From assembly GCA_948099385.1 (NCBI GenBank), contig CANUEZ040000108.1, forward strand, positions 1,436,001 through 1,500,000: a stretch of DNA of 64,000 nt, written 5' to 3'. The DNA is from Fasciola hepatica (lineage: Eukaryota > Platyhelminthes > Trematoda > Plagiorchiida > Fasciolidae). Below, piece after piece: positions 11,962-21,623 of this stretch. A program made the translations under genes and the position numbers. The notes below the pieces were generated by a model. It saw nothing but the letters and a program-made list of their open reading frames with translations, ran no database searches and was not told the origin of the DNA. Within the stretch, counting starts at the first letter, position 1. Each line of letters starts with the position of its first letter.

Positions 11962-12762
11962 TCAGGTCAAACCCATCGCCCCATTACGAAGCCCATCTAT
12001 GTCCATACTACCGAAATGTCTGGTCAGCCTTGAAGATACCATGGTTTGCCGCATGCATAGGACCATTTTGACACACACATGGTCACTCTTCACCAGCGGT
12101 GCACAATAATGCAGTCCAAAGACATCGTCGGGGAAGTTCGTTATAGCTAGGTCCAGCAAGGATGGAAAGCATCCAGTCCTATATCTGGTATTTTCTCTAA
12201 TATGCTGGTGCAACGCATTGGCTTGCAGCCATTCTAAGTAGGTTTTCTCCTCGAATCCCGGCACGCGGACCTCTGCCAACCAGTCGACGTGCGGGAGATT
12301 GAAGTTGCGCACTATGTGGGTCTTTTGTGCATCCTTAACTAGTTCAGCCTAAGTCCGCAGTAAACAATTATCCTCTTCGTGGTCAGTGCTTGGTGCCCTG
12401 TAGACACAGAAAACGTTAACCCTTCTGCCTGAAAGGATGATTGTAACAGCGCACAACTGGATATTGCGAGTGCACATCTTGGTCTGAGACCCAAGGTAGT
12501 TTGTACCTGACCTAGTGAGGATGGCTACTCCACCGCCAAGGCGATCTTGTTCCCGATCCTGCCTGTAGACTGCAAAACTGTTACTTATTAGGCCTGGCAC
12601 ATGGTCTTCTTCAGAAAGCCACGTTTCCGTAACGGCAACTATTGATGCTTTCTGTTCGTCAGCGGTTTTGGCAAGTTCCGCCCATTTGTTTCTAATACTA
12701 CATGCGTTATTACATAACACCACCGCGTTTGCTCGGTCGCCTAGGCGTCTCTTGTTATTCAC
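11962..12762 (-). pseudogene. CR1 ORF2 apurinic-like endonuclease
   Basis: Two frames together give the endonuclease domain. The first has NNACSIRNKWAEL, AVTETWLSEED (catalytic Glu in TETW), GGGVAILTRSG and VFCVYRAPSTD. The second has NFNLPHVDW (the GDFNLP box, with the Gly-Asp not readable in this frame), LLDLAITN and SDHVCVKM (SDH catalytic box). A break near 12320-12350 separates them. The enzyme would nick genomic DNA to prime reverse transcription. Confidence 0.8.
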
Positions 12763-13014
12763 TCCTGTCTGCTACTCAGGCGAAAACCTGAGATGATGAC
12801 ACATGTTTTGCTTCCGATGTCCTCACTGGTGTGCATGAAGCCGGCTGATAGTCCAGAATTTCCGACGACACCCAATCCATCTCTGTAGGAGTTGCCACAA
12901 CATCCTGGCTGACAAGGGTCAAGCTGCCGCCCACCTTCGGACAGTACGGCCAATTTTCATCCTCCGGCGCGTCTTCAATTAAAATTATTCCCGACCCCGC
13001 ACGCGGCTTCGTTA

Positions 13015-14116
13015 CTACTGTCGGGGTCGGAGCTTGAGGGCCGAGTACGGCGTTCTGCTGAAATTGTTGGTTTCTGACCGGCGCCCCGGCTGGTGGAGCT
13101 GGGTTACCCCCGGTGCTAGACCACCAGGCCTTACTCTATGCTCGTCTGACACAATTTGGTAACTACCCTTGTTGCTGTGAGCCACTATTGCTGCCCTCGC
13201 CAGCAGTTTATCCCGGGTGGCCTCATCAGCGAACTCCACTAGGACTGGTCTCGCACGGTGTTCGCCTTTGTTCCCCAGTGGTGACTGCCATGTCCTTACC
13301 CTGCGCACCTTTCATAGAGTAGCAGGTTACGCAACACCTGCGATTCGTAGTGTCATAGACCCTCCTCCTGTCTATGTCCCTCGTGGCTTTTGATTCCCTT
13401 ATAAAGGGTTCTTCCTGGTTAAGAATCAGGAGCTTGTGGTTTGAGACCCTGCCCATCGACAAGATCTGCCTCTGCAGATCCTTCACCTTGTTTTCCAACA
13501 CCAGAAGAGCAGGGTCATCCTCCCTAGCTAACCCATCCTTCGTGATATTACAGTCACCCTTCTTTTTGACCTGCCTGGCCCTTCTCGGCTTCTGCTCAGT
13601 CCACTGGCCCTCGTCGGTCTGCTTCAAAGGAGTTGAGGCAACGACCGCCTGGCAAGCTCTCGGAACTGGTCCATTCGCTCTGATGACTGTCCTCTAGGGT
13701 GTGGATACTGCTTCCGCAAATGACTTACCGCAACCTTCTTGCGGTGGTTTGTAGCTTATGACTGAGGTACTACTTGGTGGGCGTTGGTCCTGCCCTTGGG
13801 CTTGCAGTTTAAAGGCCAGACTGGCCGCCTCCTTGCAAGGGGCGCAGACCCATTCAGCCCATGGGTTCTGTTTATGAAGGACATAGATGTCCTTTGCTAT
13901 TCCTAAACACCTTGGGTGAGCCCATCTCTTGCATGCCTCGCACTCTATACCACTTGCCACATGTTTTCTGCACTTGGGTGCGAGACACGGGTCAGAAAAG
14001 CGTGTCATATCGAAAACCACAAAAAGGAGGGCGAAAAAAGCTGAAGGGCTTTTTACCCAAACACAAAACACGCACTCTGACACTAGCGAGTAAAGCCCGC
14101 TAACACAAAAAAACAA
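13015..14116 (-). pseudogene. CR1 ORF1 with PHD zinc finger
   Basis: Three frames in order form ORF1. The first (13694-14116) holds a PHD-type finger: CLAPKC, then CEACKRWAHPRC and WVCAPCK, which gives the C4HC3 spacing. A basic linker and short coiled coil (LENKVKDLQRQILSM) follow at 13226-13627. The C-terminal domain at 13015-13308 has RARPVLVEFADEATRDKLLARA. PHD-bearing ORF1 proteins are known in CR1-group LINEs. At least two breaks interrupt the frame. Confidence 0.7.
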
Positions 14117-14345
14117 AAAGAAGACTAGAAGTGAGAAGAGATCGTTTTAAAAAACACCGAACACTACTCAGTAATACTACAAGGAGAATAAAAATATTCT
14201 CCGGATAAAGCGCACCTTAAATGCAATTATGATACGCTCAGTATTGTGAGTTAAACTAGGGTAATTCGCAAAACTGTTCAAAAACTCAACTTAGAGTCGA
14301 GAGCACTATGAATTCAAACTGCGCGGCACTCACTCAGTCCCAAAA

Positions 14346-14650
14346 GTGGCTTCAGGCGCCGGTAAACAAAAAGCCAAAGTTCAAGAGGTTCAAAAGACCA
14401 AAAGGAAGGGGACTCACAGGGCATTCAGTCCGGTTGAGGTTGAGAAGGTGCAGCCAGCCAGACCGATTCTGAAGGAGAGGCCCAAAAAATCCTCTTTGAT
14501 GCAAACAGCGAAGTTGGAGATATCAGAGGGAAAAGCCTAGGGAACCAGTTGGGCTGAGGTGGTCACAAGACCATCCAGGGCCATCGGTATGGCAACCCAA
14601 AAGGAGGGAACGTCTGCTGTGCACGTTGAGCCCGAGACCGGGTCGACGGG
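14346..14650 (+). pseudogene. LINE ORF1 N-terminal fragment
   Basis: A lysine-rich frame (KQKAKVQEVQKTKRKG, KERPKKSS) reaches a stop at 14538. Conceptual reading then continues to GTSWAEVVTRP, which resembles GKSFAEAVSTP in ORF1 of the minus-strand CR1 to the left. It is probably the N-terminal, basic part of ORF1 of the plus-strand LINE that follows. The C-terminal half is absent here; a similar C-terminal half lies alone at 9117-9650. Confidence 0.45.
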
Positions 14651-14859
14651 AGGGGGAGAGAAAAATCCACGGAACTCAGAGCGTCACTTGATATTCAAGA
14701 TGCTGCACCGCAGACACCTCTAGAGGCCAAAAACGGGGCATTACCTGGGAGATTGCGCCCGAGAGTGCCCTGGCCGTAAAATTAGCAGTGAAGTCAGTAG
14801 CGAGGACCAGGGTACCTTCAATATGGTTCACCAGCACCTGCAGTCTCCCGAGAAAAAGG

Positions 14860-17520
14860 AGGGAGTTGACGACTAGGATCGCTGAGTCTGATGTCGTTGC
14901 ACTGACGGAAACTTGAACAAATCCCGATACTGACATGCGCTTTCAGGGACACCCTGCCTACAGACAGGATATAACAGATGGAAGGCGAGGGGCGGAGTAG
15001 CACTTATAATACGGACCCACATAGGCCATTGGCAGGCTCCGTTCAACTTGGTCTCAGGTCATGTGCTAGCCATATCCTGCTTTATCAGGATCGGGGCGGG
15101 AACAGTATGCATTATCCTTATCTACAGGGCATCGCTAGCGACAGATGAGGAGGATGTTGAGCTCTCGCAAATGCTAGATGCGGTGCTGGCACAGACAAAG
15201 GGTTTCGTCTTATAAGGGGATATCAGCCTACCAGAAATTAACTGGGAAAGCGGGATCGCTCCGAGAGGATCAACGGGCGACAAGTTTCTGCAGTGGGCCC
15301 AGTTACATGCACTTAAGCAGCATGTGACACAGGCCACTAGACACAAAGGCTGACGGCACCCGTCTCCCCTTGATTTAATCATATTGCGGCACCATCAGGA
15401 CGTTAAAGAAATTAAGTGGGAAGAGCCATTTGACAAAAGTGATCATATAGTCCTAAGGGTCACAAAAAGACTTCGCGAGGAGCTGAAGGAAATCGTGTCA
15501 CGTCGGGGCTATGGGAGAATCAACGTAGGTGAACTAAAAAGGGCTTCGGAGAAAGTTCACTGGACGCCGAGACACACCAACCCTCCGCAGAGGAACATTG
15601 GGAGACCGTCAAGATGGGGTTAGTCGAGCTCACGGAGGAGTTCGCACCTCTGAGGGTGATTAGCAGTGGAAATCAACCCCCATGGTGGAAGTCAAAAGTC
15701 CGCAAGGCTATAGTCATTCGTAGGCAACGATGGGCGGAGTACACGCTGTAGAAAACTCAGGGGGCATGGAACAGCTATAAGATGGCTAGGAATATAGCTC
15801 AAGCGATCCAAAGATTGGAGAAATATGCCCTCGAGCGTCGGTTAGTTGCGTCGGTCCGCACAAACCCAAAGTGGTTCCACGCTTACGTGCAACCCCATAA
15901 ACGCATGAGAGAAAGTGCAGCAAATTTGGAAGGAGCCCAGGGGCGACTAGCTCTAAACGACGAGGACAAGGCTGACGCGCTCTTGGCATTCTTTAGGAGC
16001 GTACACCGACCAGAAAATAATTTAGAGGAAAGAATGGAGGGCCCACAGGCGCCTCCAATACCCGAACTCACTGTAGGAGAAGAACAAGTGTACGCGGAGT
16101 TTGCAAACCTTGAATAGAAAAAGAGCCGCAGGACCAGACGGGATTCATCCAGCAATCGTTCAACCTCTGGCCGAGGTCCTGGAGGCTTCGGTGATGAAGC
16201 CGTATGAAACGTCACCAAGAGAGGGAAATGTGCCGGGAGACTGGAGGAGAGCAACAGTGGTAGGAGTCTACAACAGCGGACCCCGGCAAATGGCCGAAAA
16301 TTATCTGCCGGCTAGCTCAACTTCAGTACTGTGTAAGTGCCTTGAGCAAATAGTCAGGAAACAGATCTCTAGGCATTTGGTGCAACACAACCTCGTATCA
16401 AATGCTCAGCATGGGTTTGTGGTAAGACGATCATGTGTGACGAATCTCCTGCTGTCCCTCGACGAGGCAACCAAGAGCCTGGATGAAGGGCAATCGATTG
16501 CGGTCTGCCAATTGGACTTCAGCAGGGCGTTTGACTCTGTGAACTACAAATTTCTGGACATCAAACTGCGGTCTATGTGAATTGTTGGAAAGGCAAGACA
16601 ATGGATGAATAGTTTTTTAGCAGGGCGACTTTTTTCCGTCAAGGTGGGTAGTGATGTCTCGAAACCGGAAGGCGTAACAAGTGGGGTGCCACAGGGCTCG
16701 ATGCTCGGCCCTCTGCTCTTCCTCACCTTCATCAACGACCTAGCACGTGGGCTTACAAACCCCACCTTTATGTTTGCCGATGACGGCAAGATGGCTGGAG
16801 GAGATATAGAACTTAATGTGTTAGCAGTACAAAACTGGTCACGCAAACGGGACCTTCCACTAAACCTCACCAAGTGTCAATGCTTGACCACAAATACAGG
16901 GGCTAGTGGGAATGGTGTGGGTTCGTTGCAAGTGGTCTCGCAGGTCAAAGACTTGGGCCTTATAATGGACAACAGCTTCAAGCCGTCGAAGCGGTGCACC
17001 GCAGCAGCCAATTTGGCCAGGAGAGAACCCTTTCGAGTTAGATCCATTATGTCGTGTAGAGAGCCGGAGATTTTCGTTCCGACATACCAAGTCATATTTA
17101 GGCCGCATATGAAGTACTGCGTGCAAGCCTGGGCACCGCACTACCAGAAGGATATAGACTGCCTAGACACTAGAGTGGTGACTGGGCATGGGGGGTTGCT
17201 AAACAGATTGCCTCCGTGCCCTAGACATGCTTTCGAAGGAATGAAGGCGCATTCGCGGGGATTTGATAGAAACCTTCACGATAGTGAAGGGACTGTCAGG
17301 AATAAGTCGAAAAGACCTTTTCTCTCTGACCCCTGAGACGGACGAAAGGAGGCATAGCCTTACACTACAAAGGAAGCATTCGAGGCTCCAAATTAGGGCG
17401 AAGTACTTCTCGAATAGAGTGGTACCCTGATGGAATAAGCTCCCGGAAGGGGTCATAAATACCACAACAGTGAAGGCTTTCAAGAAAGCAGCGGACCTAT
17501 GTTGGGCGGCGGTATACCCC
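14860..17520 (+). mobile_element. CR1-type LINE ORF2, second family, inactive
   Basis: Plus-strand ORF2 remains. Endonuclease pieces at 14860-15460 include SDVVALTETW, a LPEINWESG box, SPLDLIILRHH and FDKSDHIVL. The linker is at 15680-16110. RT is at 16110-17330, with AAGPDGIHPAIVQPL, AQHGFVVRRSC, QLDFSRAFDSV, TSGVPQGSMLGPLLF and FADDGKMAG. The C-terminus ends about 17520 with WNKLPEGVINTTTV. Stops and frameshifts are scattered throughout. It is clearly diverged from the minus-strand CR1 but has the same architecture. Confidence 0.8.
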
Positions 17521-17751
17521 GAGTTATGTTAAGTAGCTCTTAGGGTCAGACGCAATTTAGTCTTTGTTTCCACCTTTGCCTGCCAGGGTTGATACTGCAC
17601 AAGATTTCTGACGTTCAGAAAAAGAAAATCACGCAGAGTTGGGAGGTACGGAAATGCGCCGACAACACAAATATCTGGAGGCAGGATTGGATTTAGAAGC
17701 ACCAAGTCCTGCGCAGACTGAAATGCATCGAACTGAGCTGAAAAAATTTAA

Positions 17752-17928
17752 GAAAAACACTGATGTGTGATGAGGTTTTCCGTTCTCCTCTCATTTTTAG
17801 CGGGGATTCGACGAAATACACTCGACAGTGGTGGATGTATAACTGGTGTGCATACCATCGACGGAATTCTGGACGCTCGATTGGCCGTGGCCATTACCTG
17901 TCCTTTGCAAACTGAACTGAACTGAACT
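17752..17928 (+). repeat. CR1 3' terminal region with ACTGA tail
   Basis: About 180 bp that closely match the last part of the minus-strand CR1 (from TTTTCCGTTC through GGACGCTCGATTGGCC to the ACTGA repeats). It is either the true 3' end of the LINE immediately upstream, sharing a conserved tail, or an extremely truncated separate insertion. The sequence does not decide this. Confidence 0.7.
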
Positions 17929-17937
17929 TTAAGAACT

Positions 17938-19661
17938 GCGGACCCAGATGGCATTCATCCAGCTATCATCAAGCCGTTGGCGGATATCATAGCTCCATCG
18001 GTATGCAGATTGTACAGATCCACGTTGGACCAGGGTAAGCTGCCTCAGGACCGGAAAGTCGCGGCACTCGTGGCAATGCATAAGAGTGGGCCTAAGTCGG
18101 ATGTGCAGAACTACAGGCCGTAAGCCTAACTGGCATTCTATGTAAAATCCTGGAGAAGATCATCCGTGCCCATATCTGCCAGCACTTACTGGAGCACTCC
18201 ACGTTAAGTCCGGCGCAGCATGGATTCCTGAAAAATAGATCTTGCCTGACCAATCTCCTGTGCTTCTTAGATGAAGTAACTCGACGACTGGACGAAGGTA
18301 AGCAAGTTGAGGTATGCTACCTCGACTTTAGCAAGGCGTTCGACTCCGTTAATCATCGTCTTTTGCTACGCAAGATGGAGACTTTCGGTATGGGTGGGCC
18401 AGTATATAGGTGGCTGGAGGACTTCCTCTCCCGCAGGACGTTTTACGTCAAAGTGGGGGACAGGTGCTCCAGTTTGGTGAATGCCACCAGTGGTGTACCT
18501 CAGGGATCCGTCCTAGGCCCGGTCCTATTCTTGTTATTTATTAATGACCTAGCATCCACTCTTCAATCGCCCAGCTTTATTTTTGCGGATGATGTGAAGA
18601 TTGTTGGATCTAAGGGTGGGGCGGACTTGGGCAGGGAAATAGATACCGTCCTGAACTGGGCATACAAATGGGACTTACCTCTGAACGCTCAAAAAAGCCA
18701 TTTGTTGTCAAGGGCAACAGAGAGCCTAACTGTCGCTCATGATCAAGGGCTGTTCACCGTAGAGGCAGCCAGTAGAGTTGAAGACCTGGGGGTCATCATG
18801 AACAGTGACTTCAAATGGTCGGAGCAGTGCAACGCTGCTGCGCATAAGGCTCGTGGGGAGCTCTTTAGACTGCGATTAGCTTTGTCTTGCCGGAAGCCGG
18901 AGGTATTCGTACCAATTTACTTGGCTGTAGTACAACCTCACTTAGAAGGTAGCGTGCAGGCTTGGTCACCTTTCTGCAGAAAGGACGCCGCCTGCCTAGA
19001 GAAAGTCCAACGTCTCGCCACGCGAATGGTTGAAGGGCAGAGGGATAAGACTTACGAGCAGGGACTCTGTGACCTGAATCTTTTCTCGTTGGAAAGGAGG
19101 AGAAGTCGAGGAGATCTCACAGAAACGTTTGAGGTAATGAAGGGCTTTTCTGGCCTTAGACCAGATAGTCTATTCAAAGTGGCCGTAGACTCCAGAACAA
19201 GGGGACATGAAAAGAAGTTGATAAAGGCCCGATCTAGGTTGATGGCTAGATCGCACTTCTTCAGCATTAGGGTTGTGAACAGTTGGAAAAGTCTGCCTGG
19301 TGGAATGGTAGATCTGAAGACCGTTTAATCCTTCAAAGGTGTCCTAGATCGCAAGTGGTACGAGATCTTTCCTTGTAGTGAGCCTTGAGTATATCAACTA
19401 GATGGATGACGGGTAGCACTGTGGTCCTTCTGGAGTATGTTTTAACAGACTTTTTCCCTCATTGCATACTGTCTCAGTGAACGCTCACGATGCATAATGT
19501 CTCTCGCAGTTGATGTGCGATGAGATTTTCCGTTCCCCTCTCATTTTTAGCGGGGATTCGACGAAATACACTCGGCAGTGGTGGATGTGTAACTGGTGTG
19601 CATACCATTGAAGGAATTCTGGACGCTCGATTGGCCGTGGCCATTATCTGTCCTGTGCAAC
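17938..19661 (+). mobile_element. CR1 3' fragment, inverted duplicate of 9679-11400
   Basis: This segment repeats, in opposite orientation, the RT and 3' untranslated part of the CR1 at 9652-14116. The 321-residue RT frame (18363-19328) differs from its twin by one residue (Gly to Arg in the DLGGEIDT/DLGREIDT segment), and the 3' untranslated stretch looks identical by eye. It starts in mid RT at GPDGIHPA-coding sequence. It ends at CTGTCCTGTGCAA without the ACTGA tail that the other copies have. Frames are broken in the same places as in the twin. Confidence 0.85.
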
Positions 19662-20449
19662 CTTTGGTGCATTTGCTCAATTTTCCGACGGCTCAACCTA
19701 TATTGCTCTATTGGTCCTGACCTAATCCACCCCCGTATTCTCAAGGAAGCCGCGGATACATTACCTGCTCCTTATGCCTCGGTTTTTCAGCAATGTTTTC
19801 ACGATGGAATTTTCCCCCGTATCTGGACAAAAGCAGCGATCCCAACCATCTTTAATAATGGTAGTAGACACCTTGCTTCTAGTTATAGACCCATAAGCCT
19901 CACTAGCACCCCTAGCAAAATTTTTGAGGGAATTCTTAAGAGTGATATTCTTTCCTATCTTCATAGAAATAAGATCCTCTCCCCGTCCCAACATGGGTTT
20001 CTTCCTGGCAGATCATGCATCACCAATATGCTTACTGTCATGGATAGTCTAACGAAAGCCTACGATGATGGCCAGCTCTCACACGCTGTATTCATCGATT
20101 TTGCTAAGGCCTTCGATAAGGTCCCACATGCCCCTCTTCTTTATAAGCTGCAGACATACGGGATCACAGGCTCCATGTTGGCCATCCTACATAGCTTCCT
20201 TACCGACCGCACCTTTGTGGTTAAGGTCGGGAATGTTTTGTCTCAACCCTCCCCAGTAACAACTGGGGTCCCCCAAGGGTCGGTCTTAGGTCCTCTTCTT
20301 TTTCTGATCTATATAAACGATCTACCGACAGCCCTTCCTGCGAACATTGGCATGTACGCAGACGATGTAACCCTCTGGAGTTCAAGCTTTGAAGACCTGC
20401 AAATTGCATTTTATGAAACAAAACGCTGGTCCGAGGATTGGAACCTCCC
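19662..20449 (+). pseudogene. CR1-like LINE RT, first part, split by LTR element
   Basis: The frame reads as RT fingers and palm: SIGPDLIHPRILKEAADTL, SYRPISLTSTPSKI, QHGFLPGRSCITNML, FIDFAKAFDKVPH, TTGVPQGSVLGPLLF and MYADDVTLWSS (intact YADD). It stops abruptly after WNL and continues in frame at 24553-25245. The open frame over this stretch begins in the preceding CR1 tail and runs into the LTR; those extensions are accidental. Endonuclease and ORF1 are missing (5' truncated). Confidence 0.85.
20445..20449. repeat. Target-site duplication, left copy (CTCCC)
   Basis: Five bases directly before the left LTR, repeated at 24553-24557. Removing one copy and the element restores the reading frame of the interrupted LINE, which confirms that this is the insertion duplication. 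Confidence 0.9.
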
Positions 20450-20808
20450 TGTAAGTAAAATCTCGCAAATCGAGCAACGCGTAGCCAATTCAAACGAATC
20501 CCAAAACCAGAACAAGATTGATTCGTAGTTTCTACGGTACTAAATTGAAATGCACAAAGGATACAAATATATACGAACCTCAAGTATGCGGCCAAATAGA
20601 CTTCACAGTAAAACCCAAAGGTCCAAAGCCCCGTGGCTCAAGCACGACAGTCAGAAACGGTTCAAGGCCAAATTCAAATGTCTCACATGGATAAACAAAC
20701 GTGAAAATGTGTGGTGTATGAGCGAGCTTTCCAAGATAATGTTGAATATAGTCAAATTCACAAAGCACGTTGAACATTTAGAAGGATTTTCAGTATTCGT
20801 TCTTTACA
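20450..20808 (-). repeat. 3' LTR of the BEL/Pao-type element
   Basis: On the plus strand it starts TGTAAGTAAAATC and ends GTTCTTTACA. It differs from its partner by eye at two places: A versus C near the start, and T versus G five bases before the end. As the element is on the minus strand, this is the downstream LTR. Confidence 0.9.
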
Positions 20809-21623
20809 CCGCCGGCCAAAATCCTTCCGCGAAAATGGTTGTCTAAGGTTCAGGAAGGGGTCACGATTCTCACCCTCCCTACCTTTAACTTATTGTCAGT
20901 GCCTGTGGATACTAACTTCCTGTGTTATCTGAACGTGAAACAGGTTTTTGCCGTAGTCATCATCGCACAATCCATAAGGAATCAATTCCAAATCCCGCTG
21001 CACAACTTGAGATTGACATATTCATCAGGAGACCGGCGCATATAGTCAGACGCACGATGAAGATGAAGGCTTCGCAGAGTGAAGTGTTTCGCCGCACGAA
21101 ATAAGTCTAAGCATCACAGGCAGTAACCCATTGCAGCAACTGGTTAGACTAATTTTGTTTACAAGCATGAGCGCAGAAGTTGAATGCAGGTGCAACGCCT
21201 AATGAGATATCGCGTAAAATTAACAGGTCACGAACCAGTGGAATTACATAAAATTAACGCACCAAATCTTCCGAAAGAAATGAAAACCGGTTTCTGATTA
21301 TGAATAAATTTCTAAAACAAGTGTACGGCGGACAGTATCGAAATACACGTGAACACGGAGATTGCTCGAATACTGGCATCTATCAGAGTATTTCAAAGTT
21401 TTTCTGTGCACAAAATATGTGACAATCAATATTGTATAAAATGTAAATAAATGTTCTTCTTTAAAGATAATAATAGTTTCACAATGTGCTCGCAGCTAGT
21501 ATGCCTCACCTGAACTGTTCAGGTGAAATACCGGTGAGTTTCTCCTCTTCGCCTATGTGCACGCTAGATAGAAACTGGAACTAAGTACATTTACAACCTT
21601 TCAGAAAAAATGGGTCCAGTTGA
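20809..21623. other. Noncoding remainder of the LTR element interior
   Basis: This lies between the gag-protease stop and the 3' LTR. I see no integrase or envelope-like frame. The last ~30 bases before the LTR on the minus strand are moderately purine-rich and could hold the polypurine tract, but this is not clear. Confidence 0.5.

Larger units (their letters stand above)
9652..14116 (-). mobile_element. CR1-type LINE, near full length, inactive
   Basis: Read on the minus strand this element has ORF1 with a PHD finger (13015-14116), an endonuclease and reverse transcriptase ORF2 (10010-12762), a short 3' untranslated region, and a terminal run of the 5-mer ACTGA. CR1 elements characteristically end in a short tandem repeat rather than poly(A). 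ORF2 is broken by several frameshifts and stops, for example between the endonuclease pieces and near 11462. The last ~1.72 kb is nearly identical to the inverted copy at 17938-19661. Confidence 0.85.

Noticed and set aside
19596..20528. A single 310-residue RT protein
   Set aside because: The frame is a chimera that runs from a CR1 tail through the LINE RT into an LTR; only the middle is real.
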